A DNA stretch of 64,000 nucleotides from Venturia oleaginea (lineage: Eukaryota; Ascomycota; Dothideomycetes; Venturiales; Venturiaceae), in the NCBI GenBank assembly GCA_013176395.1, contig JABMLP010000023.1:186001-250000 (forward strand). Reading direction: 5' to 3'. Below, piece by piece: positions 1 to 8,200 of this stretch. The notes beneath the pieces are model-generated. The model worked only from the letters and a program-made list of their open reading frames with translations. It searched no databases and had not been told where the DNA came from. The position numbers and the translations under genes were made by a program. Within the stretch, counting starts at the first letter, position 1; each line of letters opens with the position of its first letter.

Positions 1-1551
1 TTGATGTCTTCTTGATAGTGCGTCTGGTCTTTGCGCTAGTTTTCCGGCGCGAAATTCCAGCTGGAATTGGTACTCAGATAGAATTAGCGACCATCTTGCT
101 GGTCTCTCTGACAAACGCTGCGCTGTCATAAAGTAGCGGAGATTCTTGTGATCGGTAAGGACTTTGAAAGGTGCTGCAACACTGCGTAGTTCTCCTCTCC
201 AGTGTTCAATGGACTTGATTACTGCCAGTAATTCTTTATCGTGGATCTCGTATTTACATTCAGCCGTAGTGAGCTTGCGGGAGAAGTATGCTACTGGTCG
301 TAGTTTTCCTTTCATATCCTTCTGCGACAACGTGCCTCCCAGCGCGTAGCCAGAGCAGTCGCACTCGAGTACCGTATCCAGGTCTGGATTCCAGTGAGCC
401 AGTATTGGGGCGGAGATGAATAGCTCCTTCAAGACTTGAAAGGCGTTCTCATGTTCTTTGTTCCAGACAAAAGCGACGGCCTTCCGTGTTAACTTGATTA
501 AGGGGTCGGAGAGCTCTGAGAAGTTGTCGATGAAGTCTCGGTAGAAATTTGCAAAGCCTAGGAAGGAGCGTACGCCTGTGACATTGACTGGAGCCTCCCA
601 TTCTTTAATCGCGGCAACTTTCTCTGGGTCGACTTTGATCCCTTCTCCTGCAGTGATAATGAACCCCAGATATTTGACCTCCTGAACAGCAAACTCGCAC
701 TTGCTTAAGTCTAGCCGAAGTCCAGCAGTCTTGAGCTTGGCAAGAATTTGGTTAACCTTAACCATGTGATCCAGATAGTCGCCGTCGCTCCATATCAAGA
801 CATCGTCCATGTAGGCTGAACAGCAGATATCTAGGGATTCCCGTAGGACTCCGTTGATGTATCGTTGAAAGCTCGCGGGTGCGCCAGCTAGTCCGAAGGG
901 GGTAACTAGCCATTCGAATAGTCCAAATCGAGTGCGAAAAGCCGTTTTCCACTCATCGCCGTGCTTGATGCGGAGCCGATGAAATGCCGCTCTGACGTCA
1001 AGTTTGGTGTACCAACGCGCTGTTGCTAGATTTCGTAGGGTTTCTCGGATTAGTGGCAATGGGTAGCGGTCCGATCGAGTGATTCGATTCAGTGCCCGAT
1101 AGTCTACACACATCCGAATGCCTCCACCTGGTTTCCTTACAAATAAGACTGGGGCTGCCGCTGGTGAGTTGCTGGCGCGTATCCAGCCCTTGTCCATATA
1201 GTCCGAAAGTGTTTTTCGTAGGACTAATAGCTCTTCCCTCGACATGCCGTATAATGGGCCCCAAGGAACTTCTGCCTCGCGACCTTGTTCATCTCGTATC
1301 AATTCGATAACGTGATCGCGACCCTCTTGATGGGGCGCGATCTCTCCGTCTTCGTCGTCGAGAAAGGCATCGGTCCATCTCTTCTCAACCGTCGCTGGGC
1401 CCTTCCAACAATAGCTGCAAATACAGATCCTGACACTAGACAAGCCGCCCGCACGTGAGCGAGCCGGTCTCGCGCTTTGGTGTTCTGTTCTAGCCACCCC
1501 TTTTCTCTTACCGTGATGCGCTGGGATCCTTGACCAATAAGCAGCTTTCTC
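1..1551 (-). CDS. pol: Reverse transcriptase-RNase H of Gypsy pol (partial, runs off the window)
   Basis: Minus-strand frame, open without a stop from 1551 to the window edge. It shows the full RT core in order: FVRKPGGGIRMCVDYRALN, YTKLDVRAAFHRLRI, FGLFEWLVTPFGLAGAPASF, the catalytic YMDD box (about 805-820), LDLSKCEF and the VKYLGF thumb motif. The Ty3-type RNase H follows (VLECDCSGYALGGTLSQ, with the first catalytic Asp, then PVAYFSRKLT, YEIHDKELLAVI and VLTDHKNL) and ends toward the RPDALSRR tether to integrase. The frame is -1 relative to the protease; both are open between 1299 and 1551. It replicates the element through an RNA intermediate. Confidence 0.93.
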
Positions 1552-2033
1552 TTAGCTGCTATATATCGCACCCAGTTTCTCTCTGCCCATGCCTTGCCTA
1601 GGATAATAGGGAAGCTCAATCCTTTCACTATATACCCATAGACTCGCTCTGCTCGACCATCAATGTCGATCGTAGCGTAGGTCATGTGCGTAATACGGAG
1701 GTCTTCTCCGTTCTCGTGGCTCTCTTTAGCCAGTGCCAATTGTTTGGTGTCAATTGGGATGCGCGGTAGACGATGTGTTTGGACACTCTTCTCGCTGAAA
1801 GCAGCATAAGGGAGGCAGCCGTTATCAAAGAAGGATTCGGTGAAAGAAGTTCCGTTGATCAAGGTATCTATCAAGAAGGGTGAACTTTCCATCCTATCCT
1901 TTGCTGCTTTGATTTCTCTTATGCCTGGTAGCTTTGTAATGTCTTCGCCATGTACATCTACTTCAGACCCTCGTGCGCGACGATGCACAAGGGTAGCTAG
2001 TTTTCCGACTCTGATGAGGCTTCCTGTAGGGAG
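1299..2033 (-). CDS. pro: Aspartic protease region of Gypsy pol (-1 frame relative to gag)
   Basis: An open frame from just upstream of the gag stop down to 1299. It encodes a retropepsin-like segment: the DTLINGTSFTESFFDNGC stretch corresponds to the active-site loop (DxG position occupied by DNG), followed by the FPIILGKAW segment typical of the second half of the Ty3 protease. It has no ATG of its own near the 5' end and would be made by frameshifting from gag; the only shift window is about 2033-1997. Its last 250 nt overlap the RT frame, where a second -1 shift is needed. The protease matures Gag and Pol. Confidence 0.75.
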   Translation of the reverse strand, partial: LPTGSLIRVGKLATLVHRRARGSEVDVHGEDITKLPGIREIKAAKDRMESSPFLIDTLINGTSFTESFFDNGCLPYAAFSEKSVQTHRLPRIPIDTKQLALAKESHENGEDLRITHMTYATIDIDGRAERVYGYIVKGLSFPIILGKAWAERNWVRYIAAKRKLLIGQGSQRITVREKGWLEQNTKARDRLAHVRAACLVSGSVFAAIVGRAQRRLRRDGPMPFSTTKTERSRPIKRVAITLSN

Positions 2034-3091
2034 TCATCGGTATGCTGTGTGATTACCGCAGTGACCTGAGTCTTTGGACGTGTTGCTGGTCGGAATTCGC
2101 ATACGTTCGGATGGTGCTTGGGCTTCTTACAGCGCCCGCATTTGCCCGCTTGTATAAGTGCCAAGAACTCTGTTTGGGATCGCCATTTCGCTCTAGGTCG
2201 TCGGTCCTTCTTCGCATCCTTTCCGAGTGTATCGACCCGAGCTATCAGTGCTGCGATCTGCGCTGAAAGGGCGTTGATGCCAGTCATTTCGACATCGCCT
2301 TCTGCGTCACGACTGACTGCTTGGGGTGATTGTGGCCTCCCTCGAGTCGTTGGCGTCTCCTTGTCCGTACTTGGATAGCGGCGTTGGTGGGATAGAGCCT
2401 CTGTCTTCGTCGCGAAGTACTGTACATCTTTTACGTAAGTGTCGTAGTCGTCCCTGGACAATCGCACTGATTTCAAGGTCTGTTGGAGGGAGTAGTTGAG
2501 CGCGTTGTTCATGATAGTGATCTTTGAGGCTCTTTGCGGCGCTAGGGATCCAGCTTGCGATGTCAGTTGTTCGAACTGCTGGCGGAAGTCTTCGAACGGT
2601 TGTCTGCTGCCTTGGCTAATCTTGTTCAGCTCGTCGAGAGCTTTAGCTTCCGCTTCATGATCTAAGAACTTGTCGTCCATATGCTTGATAAAGGACTCGG
2701 GTTCGTAGTTGTCATGTTGCTCTCCATTGCTTAGCCATTGGATGACGCGTTGTTGTTTCTCTGTCGGAAGCCCGTTGAAGATGTTCGCGCATATTCCTTG
2801 ATTGCTTCCAAGCTTCCCATTTTCAACAGTGATTTTTGTCTTGATCTGCCATCTGAACAGCGTGTAGTTGTCTCTTTTCCCGTCCCATTTAGGCCATGCA
2901 ATAGCTTTTGCACCGGTGTTCCCATCAACACTGACTGCGGTCAGAGCTGCCACCAATTGTTGTACGGTGTCAGGCGAATTTGCTCGAGCCATTGAGAGTT
3001 TGTCGATTCCTTGCGTAATGCTCGCGATTGGGTCGTCGTCGGTAGTAGGGGTGTAGGTTGTAGGAGTCGATAGGGTACTGTTGCTACGCAT
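1997..3091 (-). CDS. gag: Gag-like capsid/nucleocapsid protein of the Gypsy element
   Basis: A 364-residue open frame starting at the ATG at 3091. The middle part (about residues 65-250) has the helical, Gln-rich character of the Ty3 Gag capsid domain, including the FxRWQIKTKI and PFEDFRQQFEQL stretches. A CCHC zinc knuckle, CGRCKKPKHHPNVC (C-x2-C-x4-H-x4-C), sits near residue 325, as expected for the RNA-binding nucleocapsid end. It forms the particle shell and packages element RNA. The frame ends at TAG (1997-1999), and the next coding frame (protease) is open in -1 across this stop. A more upstream in-frame GTG exists, but the ATG at 3091 is the likely start. Confidence 0.9.
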   Translation of the reverse strand: MRSNSTLSTPTTYTPTTDDDPIASITQGIDKLSMARANSPDTVQQLVAALTAVSVDGNTGAKAIAWPKWDGKRDNYTLFRWQIKTKITVENGKLGSNQGICANIFNGLPTEKQQRVIQWLSNGEQHDNYEPESFIKHMDDKFLDHEAEAKALDELNKISQGSRQPFEDFRQQFEQLTSQAGSLAPQRASKITIMNNALNYSLQQTLKSVRLSRDDYDTYVKDVQYFATKTEALSHQRRYPSTDKETPTTRGRPQSPQAVSRDAEGDVEMTGINALSAQIAALIARVDTLGKDAKKDRRPRAKWRSQTEFLALIQAGKCGRCKKPKHHPNVCEFRPATRPKTQVTAVITQHTDDSLQEASSESEN

Positions 3092-3107
3092 CAAGTACAC
3101 CTAGGTT

Positions 3108-3301
3108 TGTAAAGAACTGAATCTATATTACGGGACGGTAGCTGGAAAGACGCAGCATACTCGTAGCCAAAGATTGTTTAGATTCAGTTAAAGAGTGAAG
3201 GTATCTACAAACAGAGAACCTCAATGAGGTTCTTTCTCTATACTAGGCTCAATCAGGCTTAGGCTCTTAGCCTATACCAACCATGGGCCATGCCCATAAC
3301 A
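3108..3301 (-). repeat. 5' LTR of the Gypsy element
   Basis: In element orientation this 194-bp segment begins TGTTATGGGC and ends CTTTACA, so it has the TG...CA termini of an LTR. It lies only 16 nt upstream of the gag ATG. It carries three short perfect or near-perfect inverted repeats (ATGGGC-ATG-GCCCAT, TAGGCTaagAGCCTA and AGAACCTCA-T-TGAGGTTCT). The leader between LTR and ATG is too short and has no TGG start for a standard tRNA primer-binding site, so either the LTR border is slightly off or the element uses another priming mode. The border is inferred from one copy only. Confidence 0.7.
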
Positions 3302-3581
3302 GAGGCGGGCTAAATCAGCCGAAATACGAACAGATGGCGCTAGTATCCGAGTCCTCAGCCGTCAATATATTACCAATGAGGTCAGAATCGCGGGCATCAT
3401 CTAGTTGGTTGATTTAAAAACTGAAACAATGTCCATGTTCTTCCTTGAACCCCCGATTTAACAGATTCTCAAAAACTCAGCGACGTCTTCTCTTTTTCTG
3501 CTTCACAAATACCAAGCTTCTCAAGTTCAAACTCTGGTTTGCTCAAAATTACACAATCCTCGAAATTACACAATCCTCAAA

Positions 3582-3883
3582 ATGCAGGTCAAAATCTTCC
3601 TCGCTATTATCCTATCAAGCACTACTGTTCTTGCCTTTCCTTCGCCTCAGAAAGGAGCAACGTATTGCGGGCCCCCCAATTGTCGGGGCCCCGCCTTTGC
3701 CGGGCGCCAGTGCTGTGATTATGATGTAAAGGCTGATAAAAATGTAAGTAAGCTATTATTTATACATAGTTTTTTGTTTAAAAAGAAGCCAAACTACAGC
3801 GTGTTATTCAGCCCACCATAATCTTAACTGTACTAATATTATTGTCTCTACAGGGTTGCTGCCCTCTATTCAGGAGGGTATAA
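3582..3883 (+). CDS. Small cysteine-rich secreted protein, effector candidate
   Basis: Two exons, 3582-3743 and 3854-3883, with a GTAAGT...CTACAG intron of 110 nt in phase 0; product 63 aa. The first 18 residues (MQVKIFLAIILSSTTVLA) form a clear signal peptide with cleavage before FPSPQ. The mature peptide of about 45 aa has six cysteines in the order C-x4-C-x9-CC-x10-CC, an even number that could form three disulphides, and ends in GCCPLFRRV. I do not recognise the family. Size, secretion signal and cysteine content fit fungal small secreted proteins (candidate effector or antimicrobial peptide); that function is inference. The 5' leader has a 15-nt direct repeat (ACACAATCCTCGAAATT-like). 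It lies between a retrotransposon and a possible MITE. Confidence 0.65.
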
Positions 3884-3997
3884 GCGACGTGGAACTCTGG
3901 ATATGCTCAATTTCTGGGGAATAACATGGTCGAAATCACTACTTTTCTAGTGTATACTCAAGATATACAGATCGAATCGAAATTATATCAGTTTTCT

Positions 3998-4166
3998 TGT
4001 GACGGCACGGCACGTGACCAATCACGTGCCATGGCTCGTGCGCTTTCTCTACTTAGTCGGAGTTTCCTTACGAAACTCTTACCTCTCGACCTTAGATCCT
4101 AAGTGTAATTCGGTGACATGTTCTGAAGTGCCTTGTGCCTTCGTATGGATATGCCGTGCCGTCACA
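3998..4166. mobile_element. Possible MITE with 15-bp terminal inverted repeats
   Basis: TGTGACGGCACGGCA at 3998-4012 is matched by its exact reverse complement at 4152-4166. The outer flanks on both sides read TTTCT, which would be a 5-bp target-site duplication. An inner inverted repeat, GGCACGTGA-CCAA-TCACGTGCC, lies at 4009-4030. No coding capacity is seen. Structure and size (169 bp) suit a miniature inverted-repeat element; the superfamily is not identified. Confidence 0.5.
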
Positions 4167-4239
4167 TTTCTTGAAACATGTGACACTTTGTGACCGTCCT
4201 TGATACGCAGAGGCGAGCCAAGTATCGTCGTGGTGATTC

Positions 4240-4938
4240 TTGGTAGCGCGAAGACAAGATGGGGCGCGCTATCAGATGTTGATGTCTCAGACAGTGACCA
4301 TCTTTCACGAATCCATGCTTCTTGGTAAAGATTGGTTCCTCAAGGAGCCAGAATGGAGGGCGCTTCTATTGTCAATATCAAAATCCGAATCTTCGGGAAA
4401 GCAGATTCCCGAGTGCCATCCCATGATTTCATCTTTGTGGGTACATGCCAGTCCGACAGCTCGTCTTTTCAAACAAACTATTGCGATCATCGTTGGGAAC
4501 GACGAGAGCAGCCCAGGATCAATATTCCAATTGATTTTTGAGGTTCATCAAACTCGGCAGAATCTCCTTCCAGGGAGAAAGAATTTCAACCAGTTTGCTT
4601 CACCTCGGTATGCCGACCGATACAGACTCAAGCTTCGCGAACTTCTTGGTGTCTCTCTTGCAGTACAAACTGTGCTTAATCGCTTGATGATTGCACTTGA
4701 ATCTCGTGCAGCAGAGGCTTCATTTTATGAAGACGAGACGCAAGCCTTTTCGAATCGCATCGTAGTCCTCTGCGATAAGGCTGCCCGCGAGGACTTGCCG
4801 GTTTCCGATCTCCTTCTTGCTCAGTTCAGAGATGTGAATTTATCCCGACAAGTCACGCGCCACTCCAGGCCCGGTCGAGAACGTCTTGGCGTATTTCCCA
4901 GGCCCAATGATGACAAGTCTGATGGATGGCTGGACTGA
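4240..4938 (+). CDS. Hypothetical protein, 232 aa
   Basis: Single open frame from ATG at 4240. No signal peptide or membrane span. The central part (SPTARLFKQTIAIIVGNDE, then a Leu/Arg-rich helical half with LRELLGVSLAVQTVLNRL) looks like a globular helical protein. The C-terminal third, ETQAFSNRIVVLCDKAA and the following helix, faintly recalls the C-terminal region of fungal Zn2Cys6 regulator-like proteins, but there is no DNA-binding domain, so this could be a truncated relative. Its last 86 nt overlap the 3' end of the convergent gene on the minus strand, which is unusual and may mean that the end is over-extended. Function unknown. Confidence 0.45.
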   Translation: MVARRQDGARYQMLMSQTVTIFHESMLLGKDWFLKEPEWRALLLSISKSESSGKQIPECHPMISSLWVHASPTARLFKQTIAIIVGNDESSPGSIFQLIFEVHQTRQNLLPGRKNFNQFASPRYADRYRLKLRELLGVSLAVQTVLNRLMIALESRAAEASFYEDETQAFSNRIVVLCDKAAREDLPVSDLLLAQFRDVNLSRQVTRHSRPGRERLGVFPRPNDDKSDGWLD

Positions 4939-5815
4939 CACCTTCCATCCCATCGTCGCCTTCGTCAGTAACACTCCTGATTCCAGCCGCAACATACTTC
5001 TTCAACAACACACGTCGCCATCTCCCCTTGTCTCCGACACATCTTGTCCATCGCCCAATTTGCCTCTCGTCATCGACACACCTGCGGCCCTGAAAGAAAC
5101 GACAGTACCATTGGAACCATCCACGGGCATCAAAATCATGATTGATCCATCCATTGGCTTCCCACTCTTCGATGGTCTGACCGCATTTGACACCATATTT
5201 GTTGATTGACGGCTCATACGAAGAGCTGATAAGGTTGAGGTCAATGCTGACCCCTTCTATCCAATTTGGGGGCAGCTCTTTCCAGTCATCAGAAATGGTG
5301 ATTCCCAAGGTGGTAGAGTGAAGAGGTCGAAAATAGGTCCCACCGAAACATCCTTCCTTGAGGACCTCGGCTGGAGATTTGTTTGGGATGAATTCTGGTA
5401 TATCATCGAAATGGAAAGTTCCATTATCGTCTCTAGTTGGTGGGCTTGCTGTAGGCTTCCAGTTCGCCCATTTCAATTGCACTGCCTCTAGGTCTTGCGT
5501 GGTTCTCTTTGTGTTAGCCGGCGGCTGGACAGGGGTTTTGGGTGCTGTTTTGGAGGGTCGGTCTCGAATGGTTGTCGCTTCGTTGTCATCCTCATTGTAG
5601 TTAGGACGTGCCGGAGCAGAGGCTATTCTCGCAGAAGTTCTCGCAGGCTGTTTTGGGGTGGGCGTAATCTTCCGGCGTTTGATGCTCAGGCTAGGAGGTT
5701 CTGCCACGGAAGTTTCGCGCTTCAAAGAGGTACAAGTATGATCCAACTGCAATTCCTTCAACAGTGCTTGATTGTGAGCAATCTTTTGAGCGCGTCGCGA
5801 TTCGTAGTCAGTCAT
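4853..5815 (-). CDS. Conserved fungal protein of unknown function, 320 aa
   Basis: Start chosen at the ATG at 5815 (MTDYESRRAQKIAHNQALL), because this opening is the usual N-terminus of the family; the frame stays open upstream but that part looks like leader. The first 130 residues are basic and Pro/Thr-rich, with KRRK and PARTSARIASA stretches that resemble a nuclear localisation signal and AT-hook-like segments. The conserved C-terminal half has GCFGGTYFRPLHS, NKYGVKCGQTIEEWEANGW and GWFQWYCRFFQGRRCVDDERQIGRW, rich in Trp/Cys/Gly. Ascomycetes carry this domain widely without an assigned role. A nuclear role is inferred from composition only. Convergent with the gene at 4240-4938. Confidence 0.75.
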   Translation of the reverse strand: MTDYESRRAQKIAHNQALLKELQLDHTCTSLKRETSVAEPPSLSIKRRKITPTPKQPARTSARIASAPARPNYNEDDNEATTIRDRPSKTAPKTPVQPPANTKRTTQDLEAVQLKWANWKPTASPPTRDDNGTFHFDDIPEFIPNKSPAEVLKEGCFGGTYFRPLHSTTLGITISDDWKELPPNWIEGVSIDLNLISSSYEPSINKYGVKCGQTIEEWEANGWINHDFDARGWFQWYCRFFQGRRCVDDERQIGRWTRCVGDKGRWRRVLLKKYVAAGIRSVTDEGDDGMEGVSPAIHQTCHHWAWEIRQDVLDRAWSGA

Positions 5816-6360
5816 TTTGCAGGCGTGTGGTGAGTGGTGAGTAAGACGCGTCGAGGAACGCGAGGTGCAAGATTCCAGGGGCTTGATGACATCACCAGCC
5901 ATTCCAAATCTTCGAATGAGGGACACAACAATAACTTCCCGAAACAATTCATCGACAATGCCGGATGTTAACGAGAGTCGGAACCGTGATAGTTTCGTGA
6001 CAGTCGCCACTCGTTGAAGGCAAATTCGGGCAGAGGGATAAGTCGAATGTGATGGTTGAGAATGAAAACTCGAGTCTAGCCAAGTCCTCTGTATCATGAG
6101 ATGACACAAAGAAGTATGCAAGGCGGGCACTTGCATAGGTTGTATCATTTCTGTGCCCCGTTGCTAGCTTTTGTACTACACTATGCCAATGTACAAGTAT
6201 ATCGACAAGTTGCTGGCGAATATGAGGAAATGTATGGCCAGAAATCAATCGATATTGGCCATCAATTGTGGATTACAACTCAAGTTTAGCTGTCACTAGA
6301 GAAGGCTTTGCTGATGATGACGATAATTTCTGGGAGTGTCAATTGTGATATCCCTTGCAG

Positions 6361-6647
6361 GTTGATGGTTGGCGTCGTCTGTTACAATTGGTCCTTGATA
6401 TGTTGCACGAGATTGCCCTCCCTTGGTCGGCTGGAGTCAAAGAAGCTGCCGATTCACGTTGGAGATCAAAACATCACCAACATACCATACTCAACATGTG
6501 TTTGTGGCATTATACCGATATTGACTTGGAGGAACCACCACCAGTTAAAAAGCCACGCTCTCGTCCTCGTCAGACGTCTCGAGAACGACATCACGAACGG
6601 ACTACCGTGGTGCGAGTTCCACAACGCACCAGAGTCGGACAAAACGT
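6361..6647 (+). other. Possible internal exon of an unrecognised gene
   Basis: This stretch is open for 95 codons and is bounded by a CTTGCAG acceptor just before 6361 and a GTGAGTG donor just after 6647, which looks like a real internal exon. It encodes a Trp/Leu-rich start (VDGWRRLLQLVLDMLHEI) and a basic, Arg/Pro-rich end. No matching first or last exon could be fixed; it could be a 5' exon of the gene at 6882 or a decayed gene. Confidence 0.25.
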
Positions 6648-6881
6648 GAGTGTTTCTACTCCTCTTAATCCCAATGGCTCCCACCTGCACTGTGATCATG
6701 GATAACGGAGTCATTCCCGTGACTCCATCATAGCAGTAGTGCCGTCGTCAGCTGCTCCAATTCTGCAATCTCCACAACCACCTCACTTCCACCTCAACCC
6801 ATCTCATACCTTCGTCCTCAACCCTCTCACCACGTATTTGCCCCGACGACCCACACTTCACTACCGCCGCTACCAATCACC

Positions 6882-7505
6882 ATGGCTCCCCAAGAGTACC
6901 CACAGCCATTCCCAAACCGTCACGAGACCTTTGCGTACATCCCTCGCCGTAACGGTGACCCATCAGTACAACAAATGCATCAACTTCACCAGCCACAACC
7001 GGTACCTCAGCAGCAGGTGTTCTATTACCCCGTGCCACAACCTTACTTTATGCCGCATGCTTACGCATTTCCTCAGCAACCGGCTTACCACCCAGTCGCT
7101 CCAGGTGCTAGTCCTGCTGGCATGTACTACTACCCACCAGCTCACTACTATCCTTGGTACCCAGGCTATGGTCCACAGGCCGCCGCTCACGCCGCCCAAC
7201 CATCCCAACCAGCTCCGGCCCATCCAGTACCTTTGCGCCTCGCGGATGGTAGGCTTCCGTTCTATGGTCGCACTCCACAAGAAGTATCCGAGGACGCCAT
7301 CAAGGTCGCGCGCGCTCACGACAAGAACGAGCTCCACACCTTCTCCCCCACCGCCGAACCAAGCACAAAGTTCTGGTGCAAGATGCCCGAGACCGGTGAG
7401 TACAAGATGCTCCCACTTGGTACCATCAACCTCACCTGGAAGGGCGACTGGCGCCACGACCCTATCCACGACCGCGTCTACTTCGTCGCTACTGAGCTCA
7501 AGTGA
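6882..7505 (+). CDS. Pro/Tyr/Gln-rich hypothetical protein, 207 aa
   Basis: Single exon from ATG at 6882 in a good context (CACCATGGCT). Residues 30-110 are low complexity, made of Gln, Pro, Tyr, His and Ala (QPQPVPQQQVFYYPVPQP; YYYPPAHYYPWYPGYGP). Residues 115-207 are compact and look conserved: RLPFYGRTPQEVSEDA, KFWCKMPETGEYKMLPLG and a final DWRHDPIHDRVYFVATELK. The longer overlapping frame at 6739-7650 was rejected because its composition is only Ser/Thr/Pro from frame-shifted codons. A disordered, possibly RNA- or condensate-associated protein is conceivable, but no family is recognised. Confidence 0.65.
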   Translation: MAPQEYPQPFPNRHETFAYIPRRNGDPSVQQMHQLHQPQPVPQQQVFYYPVPQPYFMPHAYAFPQQPAYHPVAPGASPAGMYYYPPAHYYPWYPGYGPQAAAHAAQPSQPAPAHPVPLRLADGRLPFYGRTPQEVSEDAIKVARAHDKNELHTFSPTAEPSTKFWCKMPETGEYKMLPLGTINLTWKGDWRHDPIHDRVYFVATELK

Positions 7506-8200
7506 GATGCTCTACACAATAAGGTTAGTCCAGGAGTTCATTTTTCAATCAACTCTAGTACTGACTTTCTTTTCGTTTTCAAACATGAACACGACTTCAC
7601 TTTCGGACCTCCAAATTGACTTACACGGTTCGACTAACAACACAATTTGACATCTCACATACCGTTTGGGGGCCTTCAGTCCGAGATTGATGCAAAGAAC
7701 TCCTAGCGTTTTTTCCTTGGGAAGGAATCGGGAATCCAGCGCCTTCAATACGCGATTGGGCTAACCAACACTAACGACACGACACGTGTTATTGATTAAT
7801 ATGGTTTTGGGTGAGGATCAGGATGATGGAACTGATTAGGGAAAGAAATCGGTATAAATGACGTTGCTCCAGATTGGCTCGACGGTAGTTTTCGAGAATT
7901 GCAATCATGTCGGATATACATCACAGTCATGGGCGAGAGAAAGCTTTGCATGAACGTCTAAATCAGGTCAGCAGTTTTTCGAAACTTTCATAGATTGAAT
8001 AGAGAAATCTGTTCTTTCGGTACTCACTCATACTCCCTTTCTACAGGTCGAATGAACATGATTTTTCCCCCAACTCACTCACATTCCTCCAACTCTGCTC
8101 GGAAGCTAAAAAGCTCAGCGAAAACAGCTTGTATCTTGTAACTTGAACCACTTCCACGGCCCTTTTAATCGAAGGCCAATCCTCCCCAGCAACGACAGCC
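7506..8200. other. Intergenic, 3' ends of two convergent genes
   Basis: About 700 bp between the 3' end of the Pro/Tyr-rich gene and the 3' end of the MFS gene. Only short frames without coding character; no RNA gene or repeat seen. Confidence 0.6.

Larger units (their letters stand above)
1..3301 (-). mobile_element. Ty3/Gypsy LTR retrotransposon, 5' part (truncated by window edge)
   Basis: Read on the minus strand the order is LTR (3108-3301), gag, aspartic protease, reverse transcriptase, RNase H, as in Ty3/Gypsy elements. The end of pol (integrase) and the 3' LTR lie beyond position 1, so target-site duplication and LTR identity cannot be assessed. Gag, protease and RT-RNase H are long open frames with no internal stops, so the copy looks young and is not heavily RIP-mutated. 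The three frames are each displaced by -1 from the previous one, a gag-pro-pol arrangement rather than the single fused or two-frame layout of many fungal Gypsy elements. Confidence 0.93.

Noticed and set aside
6739..7650. 303-codon frame overlapping the 6882 gene
   Set aside because: Composition is a frame-shifted shadow of the Pro/Tyr/Gln-rich gene; the 6882 frame has a better start and a conserved-looking end.
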